DNA from: a bacterium
GTDB lineage: Bacteria > Zhuqueibacterota > Zhuqueibacteria > Zhuqueibacterales > Zhuqueibacteraceae
Direction: 5' to 3'
Length of the DNA stretch: 64,000 nt
NCBI GenBank assembly: GCA_023150945.1
Contig: JAKLJX010000010.1
Span: 171,696 to 235,695 of the forward strand
In this document: one piece after another, positions 54,531-63,859 of the stretch
How the letters are laid out: each line of letters opens with the position of its first letter
Numbering within the stretch: position 1 is the first letter of the stretch
The notes under the pieces: model-generated
Told to the model about the DNA's origin: nothing
The model's database searches: none
The model's input: the letters and a program-made list of their open reading frames with translations, nothing else
Translations under genes and position numbers: made by a program

Positions 54531-56714
54531 TCAGAGAACTTCCTCCTCCGCGATCAATTCGTCGGTCCCGCCGACCCGCTCGACGCTGAACACGCCGTTG
54601 ACCTTGCTGATGCGGCCGATGACCCGGGTGAGATGCTGCAAGTTTTTCACTTCAATGATGATGTTGCTGTGCACTACCCCGTCTTCCGCGCGCATCTCGA
54701 TGCTGACGATGTTGGTGTCGGTTTGCGAAATGGCGTCGCTGACATCGCGCAGGAAGTGCTTGCGGTCCGTGCCCAGCAACTGCAGCCGCACGGTGAAATG
54801 CTTGTTGGGCTCGACGTCCCACTGCACTTCCACCCGGCGCTCCGGGTTTTCCAGCAGCCGCAGGATGTTCGGGCAGTCGGTGCGATGCACCACCACGCCC
54901 CGGCCCTGCGTCAAAAAGCCGAGAATGCGGTCGCCCGGCACCGGCTGGCAGCATTTGCCGAAATTGATGAGCAAATGATCCAGGCCCTGCACACGCACGC
55001 CAATGGCCGAGCCGCGCGCCTTGTCGATGATCTTCTTGAAAAAGCCGGGCTTGTCGTTGCCCTCCGGCACTTCCGGTAGAATCTTCTGGATGACACTCTG
55101 CGCCGCCACGTCGCCCCGGCCGATGGCGGCATGCAGCTCGACGGCATCCGCCAAACCCAGAAGCTGCGCCACTTCATTGACGTCGATCTCGTCCCGGTTC
55201 ACGTGCGCCCGCTTGAAAGCCTTCTCCAAAATCTCCGCGCCGAGCTTCTGGCTTTGCTCGGCCATGGATTCTTTCAACCAGCGCTTGATCTTGGCGCGCG
55301 CCTTGGAAGTTTGCGCGAACTTGATCCAATCCTTGTTCGGTTTCTGATTGGCGCTGGTGATGATCTCGACCGTGTCCCCGCTCTTCAGGCGATAGTTGAG
55401 CGGCACGATGCGGCCGTTCACTTTGGCGCCGATGCAATGCAGGCCGATGTCGGTGTGCACTGCAAAGGCGAAATCCACCGGCGTGCTGCCCACCGGCAGC
55501 TTGTTGAGCCGGCCCTTGGGCGTGAACACGAACACCTCATCTTGAAACAAATCGATCCGCAGGTTCTCCATGAACTCCTTCGGATCGTTGGTGTCGTGCT
55601 GCCACTCCAGCATCTGGCGCAGCCAGGCAAGCTGCTTGTCAAGCTCGTCGGCTTTCTGCTTGCCTTCCTTGTAGCGCCAGTGCGCCGCCACGCCCACTTC
55701 CGCCGTCCGGTGCATGTCCTCGGTGCGGATTTGCACTTCCACCATCTTGCCTCCGGCGCCGACGACGGTGGTGTGCAGCGATTGATACAGGTTGGATTTC
55801 GGCGTGGCAATGTAGTCTTTGAAACGTTCTGCCACGGGCGTGAAGAGATTGTGCACGATGCCCAGCACGAAGTAGCAGTCTTCGGTGCGCTTCACGACGA
55901 TGCGCACGGCGAGCAAATCGAAAATCTCTTCGAACGATTTGTCGCGGCTCAGCATTTTCTGAAAAATGCTGTAGAGATGCTTGGGCCGGCCGGTGATCTT
56001 CGCCGGCAGGCCGGCGTCCCTCAGCGCGGCCCGCACCGGCTCGGTGAAGCGCCGGAGATAGGCCTCCCGCTCCTCCCGCTTCTCGGCGATCTTGTTGACG
56101 AGATTCCAGTAGGCCTGCGGCGCCAGGGTTTTGAACGCCAGGTCTTCCAGCTCCCAGCGGACTTTGCCGATGCCCAGCCGGTGCGCCAACGGCCCGTAAA
56201 TTTCGCGGGTTTCGAGCGCGATGCGCCTTTGCTTCTTCTCCGGCAGGTATTCGATGGTGCGCATGTTGTGCAGCCGGTCGGCAAATTTGATCAGGATGAC
56301 GCGAATGTCCTTCACCATCGACAGCAGCATCTTGCGGAAGTTTTCCGCCTGGCGAACTTCCACGCTGTCGAATTTCAGCTCCGAGATTTTGGTCACGCCG
56401 TCCACCAGGCCGGCGATTTCCTCGCCGAACTTTTCCTGCACCTCTGCGATCGTCACGCCGGTGTCCTCCACCACGTCGTGCAGCAGGCCGCCGACGATGG
56501 TGACGTAGTCCATGCGCAACTCGCACAGGATTTTGGCGACCTCCACGCAATGAACGAAATAAGGCTCGCCGGATTTGCGCAACTGGTTGCGATGCGCCTC
56601 TTCGCTGAAATGAAACGCCTGCGCCAGCAGCTCATGATTGATGGGATGCTTGCTGTAGCGGTGCAGCCGGCGCACAATCCGCGCCAGCTCCTTGTCGAAG
56701 TCGTATGTTGCCAT
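54531..56714 (-). CDS. Bifunctional (p)ppGpp synthetase/hydrolase, RelA/SpoT family
   Basis: 727 residues. Domain order: HD hydrolase (about 45-190; LLHDVVEDT and FADRLHNMRT intact, so hydrolysis is expected); synthetase (about 230-370; KITGRPKHLYSIFQKM, YIATPKSNLYQSLHTTV, VEVQIRTEDMH); TGS (about 395-455; VFVFTPKGRLNKLPVGSTPVDFAFAVHT); a helical region; zinc-finger-like CCQPVPGD; and ACT at the end. It controls the stringent response by making and degrading (p)ppGpp from GTP/GDP. The start is ATG 56714. It is followed by HU. Confidence 0.96.
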   Translation of the reverse strand: MATYDFDKELARIVRRLHRYSKHPINHELLAQAFHFSEEAHRNQLRKSGEPYFVHCVEVAKILCELRMDYVTIVGGLLHDVVEDTGVTIAEVQEKFGEEIAGLVDGVTKISELKFDSVEVRQAENFRKMLLSMVKDIRVILIKFADRLHNMRTIEYLPEKKQRRIALETREIYGPLAHRLGIGKVRWELEDLAFKTLAPQAYWNLVNKIAEKREEREAYLRRFTEPVRAALRDAGLPAKITGRPKHLYSIFQKMLSRDKSFEEIFDLLAVRIVVKRTEDCYFVLGIVHNLFTPVAERFKDYIATPKSNLYQSLHTTVVGAGGKMVEVQIRTEDMHRTAEVGVAAHWRYKEGKQKADELDKQLAWLRQMLEWQHDTNDPKEFMENLRIDLFQDEVFVFTPKGRLNKLPVGSTPVDFAFAVHTDIGLHCIGAKVNGRIVPLNYRLKSGDTVEIITSANQKPNKDWIKFAQTSKARAKIKRWLKESMAEQSQKLGAEILEKAFKRAHVNRDEIDVNEVAQLLGLADAVELHAAIGRGDVAAQSVIQKILPEVPEGNDKPGFFKKIIDKARGSAIGVRVQGLDHLLINFGKCCQPVPGDRILGFLTQGRGVVVHRTDCPNILRLLENPERRVEVQWDVEPNKHFTVRLQLLGTDRKHFLRDVSDAISQTDTNIVSIEMRAEDGVVHSNIIIEVKNLQHLTRVIGRISKVNGVFSVERVGGTDELIAEEEVL

Positions 56715-56913
56715 GATGCCCGTTCGTGCCAGTCTGTCCCGTCTCGTTGCCTTCGCCACCCGACCCCGGCGTTCATCAAAGCTCACCGTTGCTCTTTCCT
56801 GCACAGGAGCGCTCACCTCATCTCACCTCGCTGCCTCACTGATTCCTCAGCCTGCTGCCGCCGCGCTGCATGTCTCCGGTCGCGCCCGTCGGCATGCGCG
56901 GCAGGGCTTCTAC

Positions 56914-58338
56914 TCAAAACGGCGCGCCGCTGAAACTGTTTTCCGTATGAAAGCGATCAATGTCCGCAAAGCGCACATTGTCTTTGTGGAACAGCAACTC
57001 CACCGTGCCGGTGGGGCCGTTGCGCTGCTTGCCGATGATGATTTCCGCGGTGTTGTCGTTCAATTCCCGGGTGTATTGCCCCGGCCGGTAAATGAACATG
57101 ACGATGTCGGCGTCCTGCTCGATGGCGCCCGATTCCCGCAAATCCGAAAGCTGGGGCCGCTTGTCGCCGCCGCGCTGCTCCACCGCGCGCGAAAGCTGCG
57201 AGAGCGCGATCACCGGCACATCCAGCTCCTTCGCCAGCGCCTTGAGCGATTGTGAAATCAATGAAATCTCAATCTGCCGGCTTTCGGCGCTGCGCGGGCC
57301 GCGCACGAGTTGCAAATAATCGACGATGAACATGCCGACATGCTTCTCCGCCGCCAGCCGCCGCGCCTTCGCGCGAATCTCCATTACCGTCAAGGCCGGC
57401 GAGTCATCGATGAAAATCGGCGCCTCCGCCAGCCGGCCGACCGCATGCGCCAGCCGCGCGAAATGCTCGCGCGGCAGCTTGCCGGTGCGCACCTGATGCG
57501 AGTTGACGCGCGCCTCACTGCACAACAGCCGCAGCGCAAGCTGATAGCTCGCCATTTCCAGCGAGAAGATTCCGACGCCGACTTTGTGATCAATGGCGGC
57601 GTTGCGCGCGATGTTCAAACAAAAGGCGGTCTTGCCCATCGAGGGCCGGCCCGCGATGATGATCAAGTCGGACTTCTGGAAGCCCGAGGTCATCTCATCC
57701 AAGTCTTTGAAGCCGGTGGCCACCCCGGTGACGCTGCCTTTGCGTTGATGATAGGTTTCGATCGTCTCGAAGGTGCGGTGCAGCACCGGGTTGATCGACT
57801 CGAAGCCCCGGCGCAGCCGGCGTTCCGACAGCGCGAAGATGCGCTGCTCCGCCTTGTCCAGCAAATCATCGACCGGCTCCTTGCCCTCGAACGCCTCGCT
57901 GGAAATCTCGGTGGCGACGCCGATCAGCCGGCGCAGAATCGCCTTCTCCAACACCAGGCGGGCATGATACTCGACATTGGCGGCCGAAGGCACGCTTGCC
58001 ACCAGCTCGGCGAGATAGTAATTGCCGCCGGCGCCATCGAGATGCTGCTGACGTTGCAATTCCGCCGACACCGTCAGCGTGTCGATCGGGTGATTGCGAT
58101 CGAACAAGGACTGCATTGCCTGGAAAATGTACTGATGGCTGCTGGTGTAGAAGCACCAGTCTTCCAGCAATTCGATCGCCTTGCTGACAGCATTGCTCTC
58201 CTGCAGCATGGCGCCGAGCACGGCCTTCTCCGCATTCAAATCCTGCGGCGGCAGCCGGTCGATAATCTGATCGACAGTCGGCCGCCGGACATTCTCGTCG
58301 TGCTGCGTTTTGCGCTGCGCTGCCGGATTTTCCAACAT
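56914..58338 (-). CDS. dnaB: Replicative DNA helicase DnaB
   Basis: 474 residues. The N-terminal domain (PPQDLNAEKAVLGAML) is followed by a linker and the RecA-like ATPase with Walker A AGRPSMGKTAF near 233-243, Walker B MFIVDYLQLV, and IALSQLSRAVEQRGGDKRP...SGAIEQDADIVMFI. The hexameric enzyme unwinds DNA at the fork. It starts with ATG 58338, ~80 bp after coaBC, in the yicC-gmk-rpoZ-coaBC-dnaB run. Confidence 0.97.
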   Translation of the reverse strand: MLENPAAQRKTQHDENVRRPTVDQIIDRLPPQDLNAEKAVLGAMLQESNAVSKAIELLEDWCFYTSSHQYIFQAMQSLFDRNHPIDTLTVSAELQRQQHLDGAGGNYYLAELVASVPSAANVEYHARLVLEKAILRRLIGVATEISSEAFEGKEPVDDLLDKAEQRIFALSERRLRRGFESINPVLHRTFETIETYHQRKGSVTGVATGFKDLDEMTSGFQKSDLIIIAGRPSMGKTAFCLNIARNAAIDHKVGVGIFSLEMASYQLALRLLCSEARVNSHQVRTGKLPREHFARLAHAVGRLAEAPIFIDDSPALTVMEIRAKARRLAAEKHVGMFIVDYLQLVRGPRSAESRQIEISLISQSLKALAKELDVPVIALSQLSRAVEQRGGDKRPQLSDLRESGAIEQDADIVMFIYRPGQYTRELNDNTAEIIIGKQRNGPTGTVELLFHKDNVRFADIDRFHTENSFSGAPF

Positions 58339-58416
58339 TTCTTTGTCTGGTTGGCGCCGGATTGCCGAGCCGCCGCACGTTCACGTGCCCGGCTGCTCTG
58401 CGCCCGGCGCGGTTTC

Positions 58417-59652
58417 TCAACTGGTAGTGCGGGCGATGCTTGCCTGCCCGGCCGCCGGGAGGGCCAGCACGGCCTGCCAAATTTCAAAGGCCACTTCACT
58501 TTTGGACAGCAGCGGCAGCCGGGTGATATTCCCGGCGGCGTCGATCAGCGTGACGCGATTGGTTTCCCCTTTGAAACCGGCGCCAGCCTCGGTTGCCTCA
58601 TTCAGCACGATCAGATCGAGCGCTTTTTCCCGCAGCTTTTGCTGCGCATGCGGCACCGCGTTTTCCGTCTCCAACGCGAAGCCCACGTGCACCGCCGCGG
58701 TTTTCTGCCGGCTGAGCAGGCGCAGAATGTCATCGTTCGCTTCGAGCTCGAGCACAGTGGTGGCGCTGCTCTTCTTGATTTTTTCCGCGGCTCGCTGCCG
58801 CGGCCGATAGTCGGAAACCGCTGCGGTCATCACCACCACCTGCGCTCCGGGATAGTGCGCCAGCACGGCTTCGCGCATGTCATTGGCGCTCACCACCGGC
58901 ACGGTTTGAATCTTGTAAGGCGGCGGCAACTCGGTCGGGCCGTGCACCAGCACGACTTCCGCGCCCAGCACCCAGGCCGCCTCCGCGACCGCGAAGCCCA
59001 TGCGGCCGGAGCTGGGATTGGTGAGCATGCGCACCGGATCGAGATATTCTTCGGTGCGGCCGGCGGTGACCAGCACTTTCATGCCCTGCAGCGGTTGGCT
59101 CGGCTGCGCCGCGGCCAGCGCCGCGGCCAGTATCCACTCCAGTCGCGCCAGCCGGCCCCAGCCCGCGCCCTCGGTGGTGGTCGCCAACTCGCCGAATTCC
59201 GGATCAACGCAGCGGTAGCCGGCCTGCCGCAGGCGCTGCAAGTTGCGCTGCACCAGCGGATCCTCCCACATCGCGGCGTTCATGGCCGGACACAAAACCA
59301 CCGGCACGCGCGCCGCCCGGATGGTGGCGCTCACCGGTTCATCGGCAAAACCGTTAGCCAGCCGCGCCAGCGTGTTGGCGGTGGCCGGGCACACGATGAT
59401 GAGATCGCCCCAGCGCGACCAATTGATGTGCGCGATCGCCGCGGTATCGGCCGCCGGGAACAGGCTGGTCAGCACGGGATTCTCGCTCAGCGCCGCAAAG
59501 GTCAGGGGCGTGACGAATTCCCGCGCGCTCGGCGTCATCATCACGCGCACGGTGGCGCCCCGGCGCTTGAGCTCCCGCACCAACTCGCAGCTCTTGTAGC
59601 AGGCGATTCCGCCGCTCACCCCCAGGAGGATTTTTTTGCCGTTGAATCGCAG
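58417..59652 (-). CDS. coaBC: Bifunctional phosphopantothenoylcysteine decarboxylase/synthetase CoaBC
   Basis: About 411 residues if translation begins at a CTG (59652). The N-terminal RFNGKKILLGVSGGIACYKS fits the family only from there, GGAG lies 8 nt upstream, and the CTG follows the rpoZ stop by 2 bp. The next standard codon is GTG 59619, which would remove the first beta strand. The CoaC half has CPAMNAAMWEDP. The CoaB half has VLVTAGRTEEYLDPVRMLTNPSSGRMG. It carries out two steps of coenzyme A synthesis. Confidence 0.93.
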   Translation of the reverse strand: MRFNGKKILLGVSGGIACYKSCELVRELKRRGATVRVMMTPSAREFVTPLTFAALSENPVLTSLFPAADTAAIAHINWSRWGDLIIVCPATANTLARLANGFADEPVSATIRAARVPVVLCPAMNAAMWEDPLVQRNLQRLRQAGYRCVDPEFGELATTTEGAGWGRLARLEWILAAALAAAQPSQPLQGMKVLVTAGRTEEYLDPVRMLTNPSSGRMGFAVAEAAWVLGAEVVLVHGPTELPPPYKIQTVPVVSANDMREAVLAHYPGAQVVVMTAAVSDYRPRQRAAEKIKKSSATTVLELEANDDILRLLSRQKTAAVHVGFALETENAVPHAQQKLREKALDLIVLNEATEAGAGFKGETNRVTLIDAAGNITRLPLLSKSEVAFEIWQAVLALPAAGQASIARTTS

Positions 59653-59654
59653 GG

Positions 59655-59978
59655 TCAGTTCTCCCGATCTGCGGGTGCCTCCGCATAATCGAAATTCAAC
59701 TTGCCGCCCATCATCTCATCGAGCGAGATGGAAGTGGGCTTGGGCAGCTTGATCAGCTTCACCGGTGCCTTGGCGCGCTCGTCACGCACCTCTTCCACGT
59801 CGTCATCGCTGTCATTGGCGTGCACGTTGTCCAGGGCGCTGTCATAGCCCAGCTCCTGCTCGATGTAACGTTTTTGTTCGTCGTTGATCTGGCGCGCCCG
59901 CTTGGCGATCACCACGATCGCTTCATACAAATTGCCGGCGTGCCGCTCCAGTTCTTCCAGAGGTACAGTGCTGACCAT
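59655..59978 (-). CDS. rpoZ: RNA polymerase omega subunit
   Basis: 107 residues with the omega/Rpb6 helix pattern (LEELERHAGNLYEAIVVIAKRARQIND) and an acidic linker (DSDDDVEEVRDE) before a short tail. Omega helps fold the beta-prime subunit and can bind ppGpp. The order gmk-rpoZ-coaBC is conserved in many bacteria and supports the call. The start is ATG 59978 with GGAG 8 nt upstream. Confidence 0.88.
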   Translation of the reverse strand: MVSTVPLEELERHAGNLYEAIVVIAKRARQINDEQKRYIEQELGYDSALDNVHANDSDDDVEEVRDERAKAPVKLIKLPKPTSISLDEMMGGKLNFDYAEAPADREN

Positions 59979-60050
59979 GAAATTATCTCCGATTGATCGA
60001 TGCGTTATGTGAATCTGATTGATTGCCAAATTGCCGCGCCCGGCGGCAGC

Positions 60051-60683
60051 TCAGTTGTCTTCCGCCGGCGCCGTTTGCCTGCGATAGCGCGCAATGATCT
60101 CCGCCACCTGCCGCACGGTATCATCCAAATCGAAATTCGTCACCACGTGATCATACTGTTCCTCAGCCGCCATTTCCTGCTCGGCGGCTTGCAGCCGGGC
60201 GGCGATTTCCTCCGCCGAATCGGTGTTGCGGCCGTGCAGCCGCTCGCGCAACAACTCCAGCGAGGGCGGGCGGATGAAGATCAAAATCGCGCGCTCGCCC
60301 ATCAGCCGTTTGATGTTGAGGCCGCCCTGCACGTCAATGTCCATCAGCACGAATTTCCCCTGCGCCAGCCACTGCTCGACGTTTTCGCGCAGCGTGCCGT
60401 ACAGGTTGCCGTGCACCAGGGCATATTCCAAAAAGCGGCCGCGGTCGATGCCCTGCTGGAATTCCTCCGGGCTGAGGAAGAAATACTCGCGGCCGTGGCG
60501 CTCATTGCCGCGCGGCTTGCGCGTCGTCGCCGAAACCGAATAACAAAAATCCGAATTGTTCGTTTGCAGCAGCCGTTGCAGAATCGTGGTTTTTCCACCG
60601 CCGGAGGGCGCCGATAACACCACCAAATATCCGGAAGCAGACGTTTGCCCGTCCGTAGTTGCGCGTGCATGATCCAGGGGCAT
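60051..60683 (-). CDS. gmk: Guanylate kinase
   Basis: 210 residues. P-loop LSAPSGGGKTTI (about 24-35); the GMP-binding SVSATTRKPRGNERHGREYFFLS; and VLMDIDVQGGLNIKR. It phosphorylates GMP to GDP. The start is ATG 60683, which overlaps nothing and lies 4 bp after the yicC stop; only a weak GAG is seen upstream, consistent with translational coupling. Confidence 0.96.
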   Translation of the reverse strand: MPLDHARATTDGQTSASGYLVVLSAPSGGGKTTILQRLLQTNNSDFCYSVSATTRKPRGNERHGREYFFLSPEEFQQGIDRGRFLEYALVHGNLYGTLRENVEQWLAQGKFVLMDIDVQGGLNIKRLMGERAILIFIRPPSLELLRERLHGRNTDSAEEIAARLQAAEQEMAAEEQYDHVVTNFDLDDTVRQVAEIIARYRRQTAPAEDN

Positions 60684-60687
60684 GGCG

Positions 60688-61566
60688 TTACTCGATGTTT
60701 TGAATTTGTTCGCGGAGCTTTTCCACTTCCTCTTTGATCTCGACCACGAGATGCGCGATCTTGGCATCATTGGCTTTGGCGCCAATGGTGTTGGCCTCGC
60801 GATTCATCTCCTGCAGCAAGAAATTCAGTTTGCGGCCGGCCGGCGCCTCTTCCGCCAGTGCCTCCAGAAACAACGTGTTGTGGCTGCGAAAGCGCGTGCA
60901 TTCCTCGGTGACATCGACGCGATCGGCAAGCAGGGCCACCTCCAGCTCCAGGCGGTTGGGATCCAATTCCTTCGTCTGCACCATCTCTTTCACGCGCTGA
61001 TACAACCGCTGAAACTCCTCCCCGCGCCGCGCCAGCGAGCGCGCCTCGATTTCCTCCAGCCGTTGCTGTAGCGCTTCGAGGCGGCGGCGCAAATCATTGG
61101 TGATCTCCAGGCCTTCGCGCTGGCGCATGTCGTTCAAGTTGCGCATCGCCTGCGCGATGGCGTTTTCCACAGTCTGCCAAACCTCCGCCGGGAGCTGGTC
61201 ATTACTGTCGGTGGTGAGAATCTCGGAAAAGTGCAGCAAATGGTCGATGGTAATCTCGCCGGCGAGGCCGAGATCGTCCCGCAGTTTCTCCAGCAATTGC
61301 TTGTGGTGCGAGGCCGCCTCCATGTCCAGCCGCAGCCCGAGCCCGGTGTCACGCTCGCTCTTGAGGGTGACGACGAGATTGATCCGGCCGCGCGATACGT
61401 ATTTGCGCACCATCTCTTTCACGGTTTCTTCGTAGGCGCTCAATGCGCGCGGCAGCCGCATGGTCACATCCAGAAAGCGATGGTTGACGGCCCGTACTTC
61501 GACAAAGGACTCGTAACCATCACTCTTGAATTCTCCCTGGCCATAGCCAGTCATGCTTGTAATCAT
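60688..61566 (-). CDS. yicC: YicC-family endoribonuclease
   Basis: 292 residues, full length. The N-terminal MITSMTGYGQGEFKSDG is followed by VEVRAVNHRFLDVTMRLPR. The C-terminal DUF1732-type block is RFRSHNTLFLEAL...GRKLNFLLQEMNREANTIGAK, ending in the LVVEIKEEVEKLREQIQNIE helix. YicC proteins are RNases linked to stationary-phase RNA turnover. It is the first gene of the yicC-gmk-rpoZ-coaBC-dnaB run, behind a plausible promoter at 61585-61614. Confidence 0.95.
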   Translation of the reverse strand: MITSMTGYGQGEFKSDGYESFVEVRAVNHRFLDVTMRLPRALSAYEETVKEMVRKYVSRGRINLVVTLKSERDTGLGLRLDMEAASHHKQLLEKLRDDLGLAGEITIDHLLHFSEILTTDSNDQLPAEVWQTVENAIAQAMRNLNDMRQREGLEITNDLRRRLEALQQRLEEIEARSLARRGEEFQRLYQRVKEMVQTKELDPNRLELEVALLADRVDVTEECTRFRSHNTLFLEALAEEAPAGRKLNFLLQEMNREANTIGAKANDAKIAHLVVEIKEEVEKLREQIQNIE

Positions 61567-61584
61567 CAGTGCGCTTCGGTCATG

Positions 61585-61614
61585 TTTATAGTTACGCCCG
61601 ATTCAATTTTGCAA
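61585..61614 (-). promoter_or_regulatory. Probable promoter of the yicC operon
   Basis: On the minus strand TTGCAA (61614-61609), an 18-bp spacer and TATAAA (61590-61585), with a short leader to the ATG at 61566. Confidence 0.5.
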
Positions 61615-61902
61615 TAAGTTACAATTTACAAGCGGTTTAGATTTTACGAAAGCCGCTGCTAAGATACAACACAATTTTTGGGAAATTTTTTCTGAGTGAA
61701 AGGAAGAAAGATCAACGAGATATAACGTGGAGTGAACGCGGGGCTACCTGGCACTTGCCACGGATGGGAAAGGGTGTTGTCATTTTGTGATCCTGTTAGA
61801 CTGGGCCGGATTGTGGTCAGCCTGCGGTCCGGAACAGAAGCGCAATGAAATGGTTCCGTTGATCCTGCCCGAGCAGGGATAGCGCTGCTGTTTAGGCCAA
61901 AC
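61615..61902. other. Intergenic region, no gene recognised
   Basis: The ~290 bp between the yicC promoter and the DNRLRE gene hold only short frames without homology that I recognise. No clear terminator was seen for the DNRLRE gene. Confidence 0.4.
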
Positions 61903-63174
61903 TTACGGCCCTCCACCACAGGACATCGGTCGCGCGGGTCGAGTCAAGCTGGCCTCATCACACAATAACGTCTTCGGTTGGTTCGACCAAACCACATCCA
62001 ATTTGGGCTTGTTAGTGTGCTCCGAAGAGCGGAAACGCATGTCGTAGCCGTCCAAATCCTCATCCGGCGTCCACAAAATCACGCCATGGTTGTTATTAGG
62101 ATCCGCCAGCCAATCTTGCACCGCGTTGGTCAAAGTCCAGCTTTTCCAGGTGCCGGTTTCGCTTTGCTTAACCTGCACCGTGCTTTCCATCGTGGCCAGG
62201 GCATCGGTGCCATTGATCGCTGCACAGGGCGTGTTCCAGTTTACGCCCGTGAGGCGAACATCGCGTGTGGCTTGGGCTTCATGCCCGGGAACCAGCATAC
62301 GATGCGCCTGCACCCAGCCATTGGTCGGAACTTGCGAGCCGCCGCAAGATGTTCCGGCCTCGGCGGCGTAATACCACAAGCTCATTTGCGCATTCAAGAT
62401 CGTGGCGTTGGTGGGAATGCCTACCCCGCACACATTGAACTTCACCAACGCACGTTTCTTGTCCGTACACTGATACTTGCCCACGAACAATTGGCTGTTG
62501 TTGATGTTGGAGGCGCCGTACAAATAGGTATCATCGCTCGCCGTAAGGTTGGTGGTGGGATCGATGATCAGCGGCCCGGGCGTCGCCTCTCGCACCCAGC
62601 GCCACGGCACACCGATGAGCAGGTAGTTTTTTCCGCGCTCGGAATAAACAATGCGCCGCACCGGTATACGATCTTCTTCATTATTTACCGCCCAGGCGAC
62701 ATCTGGCGGAAAAAAGCAATAAAGATCCTCTGTGTCGTATTCAAAGTCGAGGCGGCTCTCACCGTCATAGGCAAAGCGATTACCTGGATTGATGGGATTT
62801 CTGCCGCCAACGCCATGGGCAAACACCTTCAGGTTATTGGGCGATAAAGAGAATTCTGCGGCGAACACCAAATACGTATGCTCGGGCGAGAGGCGAAACT
62901 GTGTCGGGTCGGGCAGGGCCTCACGCGCGGCCTGGGAGATGGCAAACTCTTCCTTAAGCTGGCTGGCGCCGCAGGTGTAGCGCGCCGTGATGCCCTCGAA
63001 AATTTGCGGGAAATTGATTTCATTTTCAGAGGCAAAGGGTGTTGTTGCTCTGGCGTTTTGCAGGATTTGATAGACATAGCTCAAGCGGTCAAAATAGCCA
63101 AAGCTCAGCAATTGCCAGCGGAGCTGCATTGCCGGCAGCCGCGGCGAGGCCGGGCCGCGGAATTTTTCGTGCAC
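61903..63174 (-). CDS. DNRLRE-domain secreted-type protein, 5' end broken
   Basis: 423 residues from GTG 63174. The C-terminal ~220 residues form a DNRLRE-type repeat domain (TASDDTYLYGASNINNSQLFVG...RALVKFNVCGVGIPTNATILNAQMSLWYY...VQDWLADPNNNHGVILW). The N-terminal part (NFPQIFEGITARYTCGASQLKEEFAI) resembles the region before RHS/wall-associated repeats. The frame stays coherent upstream (RFQGKNDEYAAVLEIPRP) up to an in-frame TAA at 63235-63237, and protein-like sequence continues beyond it. The gene therefore looks truncated by a nonsense change, without a signal peptide. It was probably a surface protein. Confidence 0.6.
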   Translation of the reverse strand: MHEKFRGPASPRLPAMQLRWQLLSFGYFDRLSYVYQILQNARATTPFASENEINFPQIFEGITARYTCGASQLKEEFAISQAAREALPDPTQFRLSPEHTYLVFAAEFSLSPNNLKVFAHGVGGRNPINPGNRFAYDGESRLDFEYDTEDLYCFFPPDVAWAVNNEEDRIPVRRIVYSERGKNYLLIGVPWRWVREATPGPLIIDPTTNLTASDDTYLYGASNINNSQLFVGKYQCTDKKRALVKFNVCGVGIPTNATILNAQMSLWYYAAEAGTSCGGSQVPTNGWVQAHRMLVPGHEAQATRDVRLTGVNWNTPCAAINGTDALATMESTVQVKQSETGTWKSWTLTNAVQDWLADPNNNHGVILWTPDEDLDGYDMRFRSSEHTNKPKLDVVWSNQPKTLLCDEASLTRPARPMSCGGGP

Positions 63175-63361
63175 CGGGCGGGGAATTTCGAGTACCGCGG
63201 CATATTCGTCATTTTTGCCCTGAAAACGAACCCTTTACAGGGCGTCGGAAATGTCGTAGACACCTGGTTCATCGGGTCTCAAACTCGTATCGGCCTGTTT
63301 GAAACACCCATCAGCAGCACAGAAATCGACACGGCTAACACTGATGCTGGGCACAAGCAAG

Positions 63362-63859
63362 CTACTTCAACCATCTAAACTCACCGTTCTCCCATTTGGC
63401 GCTCGGATAGGAAGCTTCGGAAAAATACCAATACCCAACAATATACTTGTCTCGGTCAAATCCCAATTGTCGAAAGTCATATTCAAACAATTGTGATATC
63501 CCAACATCAACAATGGCCATACTCTGTTCAATCAACTCTTTCTGCTCATCCCGAGACAATTGACGATCATTAAAGCGCCCTCTGATTCTAAAAACAACCT
63601 TTCGCTTATCGCTGCGTTTAGAAACAGCTCCAAGACTATCACCTATTTCAATTGATACGGGAAAACCGACGCTGCCCATATCTAAAATATAGAAGCTACC
63701 ACACGACATTTGTGCTGCTAAAATCTTCAATCTCAAATCAAGAAGATCCTCGAGCGTTAGTGTCACTGTTCGCTGCAATTGTTTCGTGTCAAGTTGCGCA
63801 TGGCATGTTCCGTAACAACTCAACAAAAAGATTGAAATAAAAAAGATATTCTTCTTCAT
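63362..63859 (-). CDS. Small secreted protein of unknown function
   Basis: 165 residues. A signal peptide (MKKNIFFISIFLLSCYGTCHAQ) is followed by a small domain with no family that I recognise. It has a central VVFRIRGRFNDRQLSRDEQKEL region and an aromatic C-terminus (DKYIVGYWYFSEASYP). The start is ATG 63859 with GGAGG upstream (an adjacent ATG at 63862 is also possible). Base composition is clearly more AT-rich than in the housekeeping genes, suggesting later acquisition. Confidence 0.65.
   Translation of the reverse strand: MKKNIFFISIFLLSCYGTCHAQLDTKQLQRTVTLTLEDLLDLRLKILAAQMSCGSFYILDMGSVGFPVSIEIGDSLGAVSKRSDKRKVVFRIRGRFNDRQLSRDEQKELIEQSMAIVDVGISQLFEYDFRQLGFDRDKYIVGYWYFSEASYPSAKWENGEFRWLK

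Noticed and set aside
55131..56933. A 600-codon plus-strand open frame
   Set aside because: It is antisense to the relA/spoT gene; composition is rich in Ala, His and Gln, as expected from a shadow frame.
57310..59688. A 792-codon plus-strand open frame
   Set aside because: It lies wholly antisense to dnaB and coaBC, has no recognisable domains and no ribosome-binding site; it is a GC-skew shadow.
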